A program made the position numbers and the translations under genes. Source: Physella acuta (lineage: Eukaryota > Mollusca > Gastropoda > Physidae). From it: DNA of 64,000 nt. This document shows positions 41,405 through 56,091 of the stretch, in pieces (position 1 is the stretch's first letter; each line of letters begins with the position of its first letter). The notes beneath the pieces are model-generated. The model was not told the DNA's origin. It made no database searches and saw only the letters and a list, made by a program, of their open reading frames with translations. The stretch is taken from contig NW_026731991.1 of the NCBI RefSeq assembly GCF_028476545.1, positions 53,501-117,500 on the forward strand, read 5' to 3'.

Positions 41405-41760
41405 TCACAAGTCATGAGGAAAGTGGATAGGATGTACCAACTGACAGCAGCAAATAGACAGGGACATTAAAACCCATAAAAAGTGATGGATAGGACATAA
41501 CTTGAGAAGGGGAGATGATAAAAAACGCGAGGAATACATTAGACTGGAATCCCCAGGGGAAGAGGGAAGTAACTCGGTAAAGGAAATCCTGGAGGAGGAC
41601 AGAACAAAATGAGGCAAGGGCTATCGGGCTTACGTGGGCGCAAACATAGAGACGCTCTAAATCAAGTCCGGTGGAGAGGTGTGGTTGCAGCCCTTTTCTC
41701 ATCAAGGTGCACGAAAGAATAAGGAAGGAAGTAGCAACTGAACCAACTAGACACAAGAGG
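41405..41760 (+). mobile_element. LINE ORF2 3' fragment
   Basis: The plus strand carries WIGHNLRR and a diverged copy of the [15 protein letters not shown] block in broken frames, then the family's 3' end (TCCGGTGGAGAGGTGTGGTT, GTGCACGAAAGAA). It is the same family as 38222-38395, in opposite orientation. Confidence 0.65.
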
Positions 41761-42320
41761 GAGGCACCCTGCGCCTATTAATTCATATCTACAAAATACT
41801 CAAGCAATGACAGTGGCGAGTAAACATAATGAACTGGATATAACATTTTGACACCATGTTGTGTGCCTTTTACCCCGAAGTGTAGTAAAAAATGTTTGTG
41901 ATCAAGATTATGCCAAACATGGTGCATTTTTAAATTGTATGTCTTCTGCCTTTCTAAAATACGTTAAATATTTTTTTTTTAAAACATTCATTAAAAGTAT
42001 AAACGTTTTAAACTTTGACTGTGGGTGTTGTTCATGTCTACGCCTGGAAATATAATGCTTTTTTAAATCTGTGAATATTCTGGCATTAAAAAAATACATG
42101 TATATTATATGCGATAATACGTTTTTTAGACAAAGTACAGAAATAATTCCACTAAATGTCGTTGTAGGGATAAACGTTTCAACTGTAAAATTAACAAAAA
42201 TATGCAATTAAAGCTTGAATCCTGTTATTGATGTTTATTTTGACATAATATTTCAAAATTTTAGTAAGTAATAATATAAAAATTTACATGATTTTATAGC
42301 TTATTTTTTATTTTTAACTA

Positions 42321-42326
42321 TTTATT
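42321..42326 (-). promoter_or_regulatory. Poly(A) signal AATAAA
   Basis: Minus-strand AATAAA about 20 bases past the stop codon of the first inhibitor-of-apoptosis gene. Confidence 0.6.
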
Positions 42327-42343
42327 AATTATAAAATCATAAT

Positions 42344-45300
42344 TTAACTAATGAATGCTCTAACTGTTCCTTTCACTGTTTTCCTACAGACTGGGCAGTC
42401 TCTCATGGCTGAAGCACAATCATTGCAGGACACCAGATGACCACAGGGCAGGAAGACGACAGCCACCTCCTGGTCCATACAGATCTTACACACAGTCTGC
42501 TGACGTAGCTGGTTGTTCTGTTCTTTTATTGTCCTCAATGTTTCTTAGATGGGTGAGATGATTAAAACGTGGTTTAAGTTGTGAAATTATTTTTAGACAT
42601 TAAAATCAAGCAGCAAAACGTGTTGGACGTAAGGAATTTAAAAAATAAATGTTTAAATCTCAAAATCCCTAAGCCTCAATTATTCTTCTTGGCTTGTTTT
42701 GTGTTCGGTATTTCACTTGGTTGTTCGTATTTACTAACTAGCCTAAGTTACGGCCAGGCTAAAATAGCCGCTTATTTTTTCCGATTAGCTCTTCGTATTT
42801 TAATGTTTAAAAAGTGTTTTTATTCGTCATTATAATACATACCACTACTATACTACTAAATTCTAATTCAGATGTTGCTGAAGCTCGGACATACCCAAAT
42901 GTTTAGCATCGTTTGATGAAGCTCCTGTATTGGTTGGTCTAGGTGCTTTAGTCTGGTCTCTTGGTCGCTGATCAGCTTGTAGTTTCTCGAGAATAGCATC
43001 CGCAGAAATTATCGTGTCTGTGGGATAGAAAGTTTAGGATATTACATTCTACAACAGCATCTGCAGAAACAATTGAAACTGTGGATTACAAAATTAAAAC
43101 ATACTACCTTTTACATTCAAAATATTTCTAGAAACGAAAGAAATTTTAACATTTTTTATTCACTTGAACTATTTACTCTAACAATACACAATTTACATTT
43201 AACTTGTGGATGTTTTTCCAAAATAATTTAAATATTTGCTTTTCTGTCCTCGATTGCAGCTGATGTTTTTTGTTGCTTTTTATCTAAATTATCGTTTACA
43301 ATATGTGTTTGAAATTTCATATATCTAAATTATTTAAATATAACTTATATTTTGAAGTGATTAAGAAACTTAGGGTCCCCTACCAACGCAATGATTCCTA
43401 CAACTATAGCAACTTACACTTCTCCTTGACGAACTTGGCTGCAGCTATGGCATCGAGCATGTTGTAACCCATCTCAACAACAACTTTCACAGCCGCATCT
43501 CGCTTTAAAGGCTCGTCGTTTGACTCTGTAATATAGAATTACAGTACACATTTCATACCGTCTACATAACATTTTGTCTCTAGTGTAATTAACTAAAAGT
43601 TGGTTCTCTGATCCAATTATGAAACCTCCGCGTTTCGAACATCATCTGTTTTGTCATGTATTTAAAGTATATTTATGCCGTTTTTATTATAACTTGCTAA
43701 GTATTTTTAATCAGTGAAATTTAAACACATATATACCTAGTTGAAAAGTTGAAGATGTTTCTTTAAGTGTACTTAATACTAAAGAAAATGAAATCTGAAA
43801 AAGACAAACATTTTAACTAAAATAGTAATCAGAAGTAAGTAAAATAATAGTTTTTAAAATAGGTTTCTCAAATAGCTATTTCTCAGAATTGATATTATTC
43901 ACACACTCATTTCAATTAATCAACGAGCTTGCTCACACAATCGTTTCACCTGGACAATAAAAGTAGACGTTGTTTACCTGATCACGGTCTTTGTTTAACT
44001 TCTGGACCTGGTCGACGAAGACCTGGCCCATTCTCTGACGAATAAAAGCACATTTAGGGAACCATCTGGCATGCTCAACATACACGTCATCTTCATCCTC
44101 CCAGTTCCTGAGTCCACCACCACAGTAGAAACATCTGGCACAGTCACCGTAACCTGTGGGGAACATTCAACAACACAGTGACTATCCCAGTTAAGTAAAG
44201 TATAAAATCACAGTTTTTTCTTCTCTTCTCTATGGACTTAAGCACTAAGTTATTTCAATGCCAAAAAAAAAAAATTCAAAGAAATTATAGAATGCTGTAC
44301 TAAAAATAAGCAACCTGCATTTTTTTCTAGAATATTTAAAAAATTAATTGTGCTTCCAACATAAATAGTTAACTAACACCCAGTAAGCAAACTGGAGTTA
44401 ACACATCAATTTATAAAAAACAGTGATAGAATACAGGAAACTATGAAACTCCCCTTACCAGCGAAGTAAAAACCAGCGTCCACTAGTTCATCCTCAGTCA
44501 AGCGATGATTTCTCGGCCAGCTAGAGAAAGTTTCTTTTCTTTTTAATTTGACGGCATATTCCGGACGTTTTGGTCTCTCTGTGATTATGCCAAGTTCTGA
44601 GTATGTTGGGTTTCTTTTGCCAGGTTTGTTAGTCGCTGCACTGTTGGTGTTTACTGTGGTGAGTTGTGGAGTTGCGTCTGGGTTTGAACTTGTTGGGGCT
44701 GCTGATTCTGTGTTGGTTGGTGCTGGTTGTTGGGATGGTTCTGTTTGTCTGCTGGTGTCTACTACTCCTGTAGTCGCTATTGTTGGGGAATTAGGATATA
44801 AAGACCTTGATGAAATACTGGGTACTTGGGATGTTAAATTAGCTGATGTTTGATCAGAATTTTCTCTATTTTCATGAGGTTTGGATGGTATTGATTTAGG
44901 AAGAGAAATTTGAACTTCTATGAAAGGCGATATCTGTTCTTGTGAAGCCATATTCAGTGACTGAATATCACTGTTTGAATCTGGTTGTAGGTTTAGATGC
45001 TGAGCTTCTATAAGATTGCCTGTGGTCAGATTTCTGTTTTCCGAGACTGACAAAGATGAAACAGCAGCAGGGATGGTAGGAGTTTGAGATGATATTCTAT
45101 TGGGTGAACCTAATGAGAGTTGTTTGGTCTGGGCATTTTGCAACTGAGGGTTTAAAACACCTACGTTTTGACTCCTGTTGGTGATTGATTCGCGATTTAT
45201 TGAGGGAACAGAGTCAGATTCGATCTCCATGACGTCACCTTGTGTTCTAATGTTGCCATCTGTCTGGTTCAATCTTTGTTGATAATTTCTGTTTCCTATA

Positions 45301-46028
45301 TTTTGATTTTCACTATTATTGAAATTATGTAGTTGGCTATGAAGAGGTAACGGTGTATTATTTTCTTTAACTTTTTCATCATAAAATGGCAAAATTTTTT
45401 CCGCATTCTCTAGCATGTTATCAAAATTAGTGACAACGTCCATTGACATTGGTATGTTATCGCTGTTGATGTTGGTTACCATTGAACACCCAGGCGACAT
45501 TTGCCTGTGGATTTCCGCCACGTCGTCCAAGAGAAGCCAGTCTTGTTTGGTCGAACAGCAAGAGTAGCAGGTAACTCTGTCGTCGTTGTCGTTACCTTCC
45601 CCTGTGTACACAAACCCATGGTTCGCCAGTAACATGGCCGACTTCGGGCCTCGTTCTGGATATTTAATATACGTCACTAATCTTAGACTTTCCTTGTTAA
45701 ATAATTTCCACTGTATATTTTGTATTGACACCGGATGATTTCGTGTGGCTGTCTGCACATGATACACCGGTACGTTTTGTAACCTGACCTTTAAATTTTT
45801 AAAACTACAGAGATCATTAATTATATCTTTTGCATGTAGCTCACTGGAGACTCTAGTATTTGGTTCCTTGTCTTTATGATCTTTGTTTTTATATTTTGGA
45901 ATCTCTTCCGTAAGCTTCTCTATGAATTCTACACTAATTATTATATTTTCTTTTTTGTTAGGAGGTAATATAGGCCTACATATACTGAAATGTAAAAGAT
46001 ATGTTTCATTAAAAATGTGTGTACACAT
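42344..46028 (-). CDS. Inhibitor of apoptosis protein, BIR-BIR-UBA-RING
   Basis: Six exons join in frame: 46028-44459, 44153-43978, 43794-43737, 43525-43418, 43017-42895 and 42543-42344, giving about 744 residues. BIR1 (GFVYTGEGNDNDDRVTCYSC with distal His and Cys) lies in the first exon. A ~250-residue Ser/Thr/Asn/Gln-rich linker follows. BIR2 is split over exons 1 and 2, with CFYCGGGLRNW and EHARWFPKC supplying the zinc ligands. A 58-nt exon precedes a UBA-like helix set with VVVEMGYN. The C-terminal C3HC4 RING has VCKICMDQ, LPCGHLVSCNDC and CPVC. The family binds caspases or signalling partners through BIRs and ubiquitinates through the RING; molluscs carry many copies. An acceptor-like CATTTCAG at 45985 suggests the start may instead be in an upstream exon. 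A hAT element lies 240 bp upstream. Confidence 0.9.
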
Positions 46029-46090
46029 TAGAAACTAGTGCGGAGATTGAACTGGCTTTTCGTGTGTATAGTATTAGCCCCCCCTCCCCA

Positions 46091-46122
<32 letters not shown>

Positions 46123-46267
46123 GTAGGGAGGGTAGGGTATAAACGATTGTTGTTCGCTGAGTTCAGACCTAGTTACTCTAACTTTGACATTCAAGTACAG
46201 AGAAAAAACTAATAAGACGTTTTAAAATGTTATTTTAAAAAAATCCTTGCACTTGATGTGTTATATT

Positions 46268-46855
46268 CAGGGGCGGAACTACAGTGCCGCCAGACCCTGC
46301 AATGTGGGGGGGGGGGGCACGCCGTTTAGGGGGCCCACAGCCGCCGATAATCATTTTTTTATAGTTAAAATTAATTTTCTTGCAATTTTGACCTGATGGT
46401 TGATATGAAAAAAAGAATACTGTAGCTGCGGTTTGAGTATCTTTATTCTATAGACACCATCCCACGCTCTTGTATATTCTTTGTCCTACAATCAAACATA
46501 CGCTGTTGTCGGCATAATTCTTTTGAAAAAACATCAATTGCGCAAGAGGCCGCTAGATATTAAGACGGCCTTTTGAGACCATCCCAAATTTGGTACTGAT
46601 GGATAAAAGCAAATCGGTGCTTTGTTGTCCCTTTTAAGTTCCTTTCTCAGACCTCCCCTCCCGCTCTTAGCCTTACAAGAAGGGAATAGATAGCGCCTCA
46701 ACAACTAAGCTGGCTCGTAGTGGTGGTAGTGTTGACAAACTAGCGCTCCAACAACTAATATCCAAGAAATAAAGTGCCGACATTGTTTACGTTTAATAAC
46801 CACTGTTCTAGAAAACAAGGCAAACGTCTAAAATAAATACACGATTAATAGCGTG

Positions 46856-46940
<85 letters not shown>

Positions 46941-47501
46941 AAGATTAGTTTTATCACTGGCACCTTGATAGTGGTTTTGTAAATAACAAACAGATAACAG
47001 ATCTAATACTGTAGTGATGTTATATAGTAGCTAAGACATGCTGTTGCGTAAAAAAATTTAAAAATATACACATGAGCTGTAGTGTGAAAGATAGGCAAAC
47101 GTTCAAATCACTTTCATAAATTATTTCCCTTTTTCAAATAGTCAAATAGGGGTGCTCATGTGCTCCTTTTAATAGATTTGTAATAATCAAATTAAACAGC
47201 AATTACTTATCTTAATTATAATTGTTTTTAAAATAAGTACTATAGAATCGTATAGTATAAAAATGAAATGTAGTTAAAATTAATAATATAAATACAAAAA
47301 ATCATAAAAATAAACATAACACGAGAAACCATTACTTATACAAAGCTTCATGTTTTAAACATAAATGAAAACAGAGATTTTCAAATCAGACCAATGTACT
47401 CACGCACTTGTGAGTTGTTGTGATTAGATCAAATTGATTTTTTTTTCACAACCCGATCAGGCCAGAAATGAGTATCCTATGTTCGTATGTTCGTATTGTG
47501 T

Positions 47502-47600
<99 letters not shown>

Positions 47601-47655
47601 GGGGGCCCACAATTTTTTTTTGCGGGGTGGCCCATTTTTTCTAGTTCCGCCACTG
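46268..47655. mobile_element. Non-autonomous hAT element with 8-bp target duplication
   Basis: The termini are CAGGGGCGGAACTA and TAGTTCCGCCACTG, flanked by GTTATATT at 46260-46267 and 47656-47663. The 1.39-kb interior has no transposase frame and contains two long (TA)n arrays (46858-46937, 47507-47595) and subterminal GGGGGCCCAC motifs at both sides. Confidence 0.88.
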
Positions 47656-47813
47656 GTTATATTTAGATTTTGTTTATATCAGACTTGAGTCAACTTCAGT
47701 CTCGACATACGGATAAATATGAAGATGGAGTCGGCAGCAATAATTCTCGTTCACATTAATTATTTCTTCTTCTTCGTTTTTACTTTTAATACAATAAAGG
47801 TTCATACTTCTAG

Positions 47814-47887
47814 TCCAACATCACAGACAAACTGCTGAGTCGTCTCAACCAGTTTTCTCTGAGTGGGGTGTTTAGGGACCAGAGTCT
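47814..47887 (+). CDS. Candidate orphan exon
   Basis: A 74-nt open segment (SNITDKLLSRL, then NQFSLSGVFRDQSL) lies between an acceptor CTTCTAG and a strong donor CT|GTGAGT. No partner exon is recognised on this strand. It could be a relic or chance. Confidence 0.22.
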
Positions 47888-48990
47888 GTGAGTACAAAGT
47901 GCTGAGCTATTAAACATGTTCGGTATTTTCCGGGACCATACAACAAAGGTATGTCACGCTTGGATCAACTTTTATTTGACAAAACATGTTGTTGCATCCT
48001 GATGTGGCCTGGTCTAACTCTATGGCGTGTCTGCTAGTGGTGGGTCTTTTTATAATTTGGATAGGTGTCATACCAACTATTCAATTGTTTCCCTTTTATA
48101 AATATTTGTATTTCTTTTGGGTGTAGTGAAGTTTCTGGCGGCTTTGTTTTGACTATTCTCCAATTTTTTCAACCTTGTCCGAAGCTCATTTCCTGGTATC
48201 TGGGTGTGTCCCGGGATCCACTATAGCTCATCTTGCTAAAACTATTACTTTACCCTCCAAGAACTTTCCCGAAGAATTGCAATTAAGAGACTTTTTGGTT
48301 TTTCGGAGACTGTAAGACGGTTTGGCATATGTTAAAAAGACTATCTTACTGTTTTAGGTTTCAGATTGACCTGACCGGATGTTATCTGCATGTTCTATAG
48401 CTACTTTCTCTGTTCTAAATTTATCAGAAAGACTGCCTGTAGTAATCGACTTTTTAAAATCATTCACCGTTTGGCTATTTAAATAAGAATTCCAGCAACG
48501 CCATTTCGGTGGCATCTTCAGCTGGGTCATTTGTTTATATCCTAACCCAATAATTTCCGGGGCACTGTTTTTAATGAGCTTCTAATATTATTTTCTTTAA
48601 TTATCCATGATCGTAGTCATATTTTTTTTTATCTTTGGTACCCATTAAATCGCTGATGGTTGATGGGGGATCTAAGTGCAATGGCGAAGAGAGATTTTAC
48701 GTTTTAAAATTTTTGGGTATTGTTTTCTATTTATCATATTCCTTTTCCATTTTTTAGATTTTCAGCTTTTTAAATAAAACCTGTTTATTGAAGTCTGTTT
48801 GATGTGGGGGCTTCTTTGTTTCTTTTTAGAGTGTTTTTAGTGTTCTTTGCTAGATGGTGGCTATCGTCAGCTATCGAGGCTCATTGGCCCAGGGTGTGAA
48901 CTCGGATGATTGGAGTTAGTAATCCAACCCTCTCCCACCCGCCTATGCTCTCCCACATTTTCCCCGTGACTTATCTAAAAACATCGTTGT
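47888..48990. other. Gene-free stretch
   Basis: No gene or clear repeat is recognised. It lies between the hAT element and the 3' end of the membrane-protein gene on minus. Confidence 0.35.
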
Positions 48991-49323
48991 TTAGTCATTG
49001 AATGTATAATGTAGAGGCCCGTCGTATCTTCCTATTGTAGTGTGCTCTTTAAAACTAATGTAGGCGCCATAGAGCTTAAATAGGAGCCTGAGGTGCTCAT
49101 GGATAACTACTCGACCCTGGTGCGATTTAACCGTTGAATCAAGTAGTGTCCCTGTTACCCTGTAACAGACTGCATGTGCTAAGGTAGCGAATGGGGATAT
49201 CGGGGCGCTGCGACTTAGATATTTATCATCCTCAATAACTTCCTTACGTTTTATGAATTTTATAGCGATAGGATGAAAGGAGTAGTTATGCATCAAAGAC
49301 ACAAACATACTTTCATTATCCAT

Positions 49324-49408
<85 letters not shown>

Positions 49409-51818
49409 ATGAAATATAAATTGGCTAAAACAATTACAGATAGGCTACATTTTTGTTTAGGTACCATGCGTGCTATTTACTTTGTTTTAGGCTTTACTAT
49501 TCTAATAAAGTGAGATGGATGTTATAGACCATTTTTCTGGGGCTGTGAAACAAATTCTATTAATTTATGCCAAACAAAGCTTTGTAGTTTACATAACACT
49601 AAAAAAGTGGTTGAAGTTCTTTACCTTTTATTTTCGTCTGTAACGTTTAGTTCACATTTTTTCTTTGTGGTTTTTTTCTTTATTGGTTTATTTTTTGAAT
49701 ACGTGGGTCGCGTACCTTTACTTTTTCTACCTCGTCTTTTGCATTTTGAACTAAGGGAACACATTAAAATAAAAAATAATAGTATTACTACAACAAAAAT
49801 TAAAAAATCAAATACAGTTGTAAATATGATATATACATTAGAGAGGCCATTAAAATGTATACTATCTTAAAAGTTTTTACTCATACGGCAGTCTAAATAT
49901 CCAAAAGTACCTTAGGTGTATACAAACGAATAGGAAATTTTATTTTTAAAATTATGCATTGTGCTAGTGTGTCGGGTAAAATTAATTTTTTTGTACATAT
50001 TTGTTTCTATATTTAAATAAACCTGGAGTGATCTCCCATAAACTTTCTCGAATATTCTTGTATAACACTACGGGGGATGGCAACTCGGGATGTAAACAAT
50101 ATTTTAATCCATTTTTAATTACTTAAACTTTTTATAATAGAAAAGAATTTCGAAGAAAAAAGAATTGCAAAACCAAGTGAACGCCAAACAAAATGTGCAT
50201 AATAGTGTCGGATATTATAAGTACTTTATAAATTCAAATGCATTTTTTGAGAAATCGGAAATAGCGTAAATTACTACCTCCAGTCAACGGAAATTACTCA
50301 AAATGTGATAGAAGGCAGAGAATTATATCTTTTACTTATATGTGAAATTTCATTTATCTATCTGAAAAAGTACTCAAATTAAAGGCTTTTGAAAAAAATT
50401 CCACTTCCGGTTATCGGAAATCGTTCAAAAGTTGATACGTATCAACGATTTCGATATTATACTTATATATGAAACTTTATTAACGTAGCTGTAACGGTAA
50501 TCAAGTTATCGTGTTTACAGACAGACACACACACACACACACATACACACACACACATACATAAGGACAAGATTGCAAAACTATGTTTTTCCGACTCAGG
50601 GATGTGTAAAACGTCGAGATTTGCAAAAAATGCGATTTTTTTTTCACGATTACAAGACACTTTCTCTAAATTTGTATATGCAAGAAAGTAAAAATGGGCT
50701 AGACGTGGAAAACATTCTAATTTCGGAACCAACGTGTTAAATATACCGAAAATAGATTTAGCATTCTATTCGGAAAAATAGGGTTTTAACAGTAAGTGGG
50801 TTGGTGAGTTTTCGAGGATAAATCTCCTTTTGTGGTAACAGCGTTTGGGGATTTCCCACATCTATTTTTAAGTTTCAGGAAGTTCGCGAGATTCAAATCT
50901 AAAGAATCATTCTTGAATCAGGTTACTCCTAACACGGAAATTGCTACAAGTGGGGTAAACCAATGTGTCGTGTTGAAAAGATACTGACTGGTTTCGTATG
51001 GCGCATTTATTTAACATTAAGGGTTCGTCCATAAATGACGTCAGTCTTTAAAATCTGATTTATTTCCCCATATCGCCCCAACTCGTCATACAAATCCATA
51101 CCACATCTCAATAGATACAGCAAAGTTCTGTACAACCAATACAAATACCAGAATTAGGAACGAACATGAATTTTTATTTTAGACCCCAAAAAATATTGAA
51201 ATTCGATGCTTTACCACACTTTATAAATAAGCCATCTGCACATCTGTTTACATAGCCACAAATATCTGAATCACCCATTTCCAGATATATGTATATAACT
51301 TCATTTTTAAAGTCTCCCTTATAGTGATTACTTCTGCAATAAATAAGTCTGCGTAAAAACTTATAGATGTTTTGCATTAAAAAAAACAGTAGAAGAAAAC
51401 TTCAGAAAAACATTGCCATTAAGTATCCTTAAATAACAACGTATTTCATTAAAAAAATATTTAAATAAAGAAAGAGTAGGCCTTCTCGCTATGTTTTTTA
51501 AAAGCTAGATGACCATATGGTCAAAAAGAGAAAACTTAATTACAAGACAATCAAACTTTCACGGGAGAGTAAGTTTAATATAACATTAAATACACATTAC
51601 TGTTATCTTTATTAACTCAAATAAGCTTACAATGACTTTTAGATTTTTGTTGGAGGAGAATTGTATTTAAAATTATAAATAAATTAATTAATAATTATGC
51701 TACGTAAAGAATATAATTTGTATTTTTTTTTACTTCACTCATTATTGTCTGATTTTAATCTAGAGAAAATATTTATAAATCACTAGACACACACACACAC
51801 ACACACAAACACACATAC

Positions 51819-51891
<73 letters not shown>

Positions 51892-51896
51892 TATGT

Positions 51897-51974
<78 letters not shown>

Positions 51975-52550
51975 GATATAGATATTGATATAGATATTGA
52001 CATAGACATAGACATAGACATAGACATAGATATAGATATAGATATAGATATAGATATAGATATAGATATAGATATAGATATAGATATAGATATAGATATA
52101 GATATAGATATAGATATAGATATAGATATAGATATAGATATAGATATAGATATAGATATAGATATAGATATAGATATAGATATAGATATAGATATAGATA
52201 TAGATATAGATATAGATATAGATATAGATATAGATATAGATATAGATATAGATATAGATATAGATATAGATATAGATATAGATATAGATATATAGGGAAC
52301 AAACAGTTTAACTGAAAACCCGTGGCTTACCGCTTTTTGTGGCCCATTCTTTCTCTCTTATATTGCAAGAGTGGTGGGCTGACTTGATTTGTGCTATTTT
52401 TATCTGCTCTTTCCTAGACACGTAATCGGGAATTCCAAATCCAAATGTTGTAAAGTTAATATTACGTTCGCCTAGAAAGTAGACCCAAAAACACACACTA
52501 GTAATTATACAGCCGACTATAAAGAAAGTAAATATTATGTATGTATCCAT
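48991..52550 (-). CDS. Unrecognised gene with N-terminal membrane segment, incomplete
   Basis: Three minus-strand exons are supported. 52550-52331 starts at ATG with one membrane segment near residues 4-27 ([20 protein letters not shown]) and ends at S-G|GTAAGC. 51333-51215 contains [13 protein letters not shown] and CADGLFIKC, with acceptor TTATTTATTGCAG and donor G|GTAAAG. 49325-48991 contains [38 protein letters not shown] and [10 protein letters not shown], then a stop. The second and third exons join in phase (G|TC). The first and second do not, so at least one exon between 51334 and 52330 is unseen; that interval holds long microsatellites. The shape suggests a type II membrane protein, but I do not recognise the family. 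The last exon's acceptor is built from a (TA)n repeat. Confidence 0.5.
49327..49409. repeat. (TA)n/(CA)n microsatellite at a splice acceptor
   Basis: The array directly abuts, on the minus strand, the acceptor TATATATAG of the last exon of the membrane-protein gene. Confidence 0.9.
50020..50700 (+). repeat. Interspersed repeat R1, longest copy
   Basis: It begins AATAAACCTGGAGTGATCTC, includes ACACTACGGGGGATGGCAAC and a CA microsatellite after GTGTTTACAGACAGAC, and ends near ATGCAAGAAAGTAAAAA. It lies in an intron of the minus-strand membrane-protein gene. Confidence 0.75.
51787..51966. repeat. (CA)n then (TA)n microsatellite
   Basis: CACACA run followed by about 140 bp of TA repeat with two ATACAT interruptions. 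Confidence 0.97.
51970..52292. repeat. (GATATA)n hexanucleotide array
   Basis: Nearly perfect GATATA repeats from about 52026, with GATATT and GACATA variants at the left edge. The long YLYLYL frame across it is not a gene. Confidence 0.97.
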
Positions 52551-53201
52551 GTAAATTGTTCAAGATTTTATACAACTTTAGAATTATAAAAATACAAACA
52601 AATAGTTTCTAGTAGAGGATAATGTCGTTACATGTTTTTAATTATGAAACAAGTTCAAGGTCTAAATATAAGCTAATTAAGAAAAACGTTAGTATTATTT
52701 ATATCACATGTACCTATGCCCGTTAGTTTTTGCGAGCCTTAATAACTAAGGCTATAGTGTTCAATACAATATTGGATGGTTATTGGGGAAATGAGAGGGG
52801 TATTCAGTAAGGGTCCCAAATATCTTCCTCGAAAAAAATAAGACGAATATTTATTTTTACTGAACTATGCTGTCGGTGTTTAATTTAAAGCCAATGTCAA
52901 TTTGATTGGCATGTAGTCCAAAGTTTCAGATGTCGCCGAGTATTATCTTACTCTTATGTAACCATGACGCCAGACGTTAGACGTGTAGACAAACACGTCA
53001 CCTCTATAAATGTATACAGTACCTACACAAACTAACTGCTGCCAAGAAAATAACGTCAGCTTTATTTTAAGATCTAGCCCATTACAAGTTTACCTTTAGA
53101 TCTTAACACTTCAAAAAATATAGTTCTGTAATTTGAATCACTTTGATGTTCTATCCCGTTTAATGAGTGAAAAATGACGTCAGGCGTGAAAGAACGAACA
53201 A
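52551..53201. other. Gene-free stretch, upstream of membrane-protein gene
   Basis: No coding region or known repeat is visible. The promoter of the minus-strand gene should lie here, but no clear core element was found. Confidence 0.3.
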
Positions 53202-53644
53202 TCTCTATATATAATTCTCTTCATCGGGACCATGCGAGACACCAAGACGTAAGCTCAACAGACTATATCACTACCGCCCCCCTCCCCAGTCTGCTGAGCT
53301 GTTTACAATGGTAGTGACAGCTATTAGAGGCAGATAATTTAGTTTTTAAACGATTTGAAACTAATGGGAGATACTAACATGTTCTGATTGCTCTTTTCAT
53401 TGTCGCCTATAAACTGTCGTCTAAGACGGCTGCATTCACGGAGGCGGGGTGGGGGAGGGGGGGGGGGGGTGGAGGGAGTTCAAAGTGAGGGTGAGGATAA
53501 TCGTCCTTCACTAGCTACTGATAGGGTTTTTAAGCAAAATATTTTCAGTTACAGCCTCGGTAGTGTCGAATTCACAAATTATGAATACTGAAAAATAGGA
53601 ATTAAACTAAATAGCGGCGTATTCTACGTCGCGGGTTAGCTCGT
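53202..53644 (+). mobile_element. Non-autonomous Helentron-like element, copy 4
   Basis: It starts TCTCTATATATAATTCTCTT and ends AATAGCGGCGTATTCTACGT then CGCGGGTTAGCTCGT. The 5' TA tract here is short (unexpanded), giving the cleanest view of the 5' terminus in the window. Confidence 0.7.
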
Positions 53645-55125
<1,481 letters not shown>

Positions 55126-55738
55126 GGACAAATGATTTCAGACAAATGATCTCAGACAAAATATCTCAGACAAAATATCTCACAGCAAAAATTTAATAGT
55201 ATGTACGATGATACCCCTAGACTCCCCATTTGAGAACCCGACAATATAGTGCGCAAAAATAAAATAATTAAGGCTGTGATGAATGTATTGGACTCCGTGA
55301 CTTTCTGTAGGCATCATTTTTTATTTAAAAAATCTTTCTGTAAAAGGTTTTCAAATTTATAATATGATATTAACTCGAATTTAGCAACATTTACTAATGT
55401 AAATGCATACTTGATTTACATATGCACTAGGTTTTTATGTCCAAATAAAGACTCCACTAGTAATACACATGTCTTAGTTAATAAACAAGTTACATCTGCA
55501 TGTTGTAGGTTATTACATGAATATTTCACCAAGTTTGTGTTAGATGAGACAATTGCATGCTACATACAACTGATGTATGTGTTCACTCAAATGTGATTAG
55601 TGTAGACATAGACTATAGCTATGTCAACGATGACTTTTGGATTGGTCTTAAAATAATGTAGTACTTTTTTAGCATCAATAATAATAATAATATATCCGGC
55701 TTTAAATTAAACTATTTATTGCATTACAGTTATCATAG

Positions 55739-55739
<1 letters not shown>

Positions 55740-55790
<51 letters not shown>
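55740..55790. repeat. (TA)n microsatellite
   Basis: Pure TA repeat of about 48 bp. Confidence 0.97.
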
Positions 55791-55791
<1 letters not shown>

Positions 55792-55993
55792 TATATAAAT
55801 ATATTTTAATTACTGCTGTGTTTTTTTTTTTGTAAACCAGTTCCAATAACGTTTTATATATTTTCATCTTCATAGCTCAATACACTATATTTTCTGATGC
55901 TACGTCTTAACCGTCTTGATATGTATGTTGACACATTTATTTATGTGATAGAAGCATGGATACGGTATCACGACAGCAGAAGCGACATTTGCA

Positions 55994-56091
55994 CAATAGG
56001 GCTGGTAAGTAGGTCAGCAATCAGTTCTATGGCTCGTGCAGGTTTTATTGAGGCGTAGAACTGGTTGGTGACCTACTTACCAGCCCTATTG
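55994..56091. repeat. Foldback hairpin, near-perfect 36-bp arms
   Basis: The left arm starts CAATAGGGCTGGTAAGTAGG and is matched by a right arm ending CCTACTTACCAGCCCTATTG. The arms span about 36 bp with two mismatches and enclose about 26 bases. Confidence 0.9.

Noticed and set aside
49607-49870. Phe-rich plus frame
   Set aside because: T-rich sequence in an intron of the minus-strand gene; no domain, splice or promoter support.
51760-52302. YLYLYL and IYIYIY frames, here and at every (TA)n tract
   Set aside because: Simple repeats read in open frames.
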